From assembly GCA_031002005.1 (NCBI GenBank), contig JARYHS010008074.1:183730494-183794493 (forward strand): 64,000 nt of DNA, in the 5' to 3' direction. This stretch comes from Vandiemenella viatica (taxonomy: Eukaryota; Arthropoda; Insecta; Orthoptera; Morabidae). Below the pieces are notes generated by a model. The model was not told where the DNA came from. It ran no database searches and worked only from the letters and a program-made list of their open reading frames with translations. The translations under genes and the position numbers were made by a program. Positions 63,761 through 64,000 of this stretch are shown here, piece by piece. How positions within the stretch are numbered: position 1 is the first letter of the stretch; each line of letters begins with the position of its first letter.

Positions 63761-64000
63761 AAGGTAACACTTGGAGAGGCTAAAACATTCTTACGAGTGT
63801 TAACGAGAATCCCATAAGATGACAGACTTTGGAAAAGTGATCGCAGATGGCGCTTGTGTTCTTCAGGGCCCTTAGGGAATACCTAAATGTCATCTACATA
63901 GGCGAAGGTGAAGTCTAAGCCAGATAGGACTTCATCAATGAATCGCTGAAAGATTTGACTGGTATTCCGCAACCCGAAAGACATAAACGGAAACTCAAAA
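63761..64000 (-). pseudogene. Gypsy-A2 reverse transcriptase, partial
   Basis: The minus strand reads FMSFGLRNT-type, LDFTFAYVDDI, then a TAG stop (63883-63885) and VFPKGPEEH. The catalytic YVDD is intact but followed at once by the stop. The next part (VNTRKNVLAS...) is out of frame with MGYEVSAA by one base near 63765. Confidence 0.88.

Larger units (their letters stand above)
61432..64000 (-). mobile_element. Gypsy-A2 LTR retrotransposon, runs off the window
   Basis: Second copy of the Gypsy-A family, from its 3' LTR (61432-61771) through integrase, RNase H and RT to the window end, still on the minus strand. It shares order and sequence with A1, and the frameshift after CQDC. It carries its own lesions in RT and integrase. 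The 5' LTR and gag are outside the window. Confidence 0.93.

Overview
This is a window of a large, AT-rich, TE-laden animal genome. The repeat mix (several LINE families, Penelope-like elements, two Gypsy lineages, mariner, hAT MITEs, Helitron helicase fossils, a tRNA-derived SINE) points to an arthropod, probably an insect with a big genome; the species cannot be read from the sequence. No bacterial-type operons, rRNA or CRISPR are present. All identifications come from reading translations and from memory of protein families; no database search was run.

Only one host gene is well supported: a plus-strand homologue of lysosomal phospholipase A2 (group XV, LCAT family). Five coding exons with consistent splice phases lie at 17289-17431, 17537-17768, 17861-18088, 38001-38172 and 38271-38393. 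The signal-peptide exon and the C-terminal exons were not found. The third intron is about 19.9 kb and is filled with transposons.

Layout. 1-1860: LINE-A (+). 1870-2756: Helitron helicase fossil. 3236-4440: LINE-B fossil (+). 4665-13990: one LINE-A copy (-) that carries a LINE-B insertion (10935-13737) and a Helitron fossil (5096-9222), the latter itself holding a 3.08-kb LTR-like insertion (5513-8593). 16961-38393: the phospholipase gene; its large intron holds LINE-C with a hAT MITE, a SINE, a decayed Gypsy-B (about 23090-30720) that contains a 1164-bp solo LTR, LINE-D and a hAT MITE, then LINE-F interrupted by a mariner, and a LINE-G tail. 39280-43640: two Penelope-like elements in opposite orientation with hammerhead-like repeats. 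43690-52250: Helitron remnants interrupted by a complete but dead Gypsy-A. 52245-54812: LINE-C split by a palindromic mariner. 54830-56430: LINE-E. 56607-57226: a dimeric 312-bp retroposon with a perfect 15-bp target duplication. 58700-59810: a fossil of a repeated arthropod gene family. 61043-61431: a zinc-finger ORF fragment broken by a second Gypsy-A copy that runs off the right end.

Nearly every element is inactivated by stops, frameshifts or loss of catalytic residues, so the window mainly records nested insertion history. The strongest candidate for something new is the 312-bp dimer, which resembles metazoan retrozymes (small hammerhead-bearing retroposons linked to Penelope-like elements), in a window that also holds Penelope-like elements.
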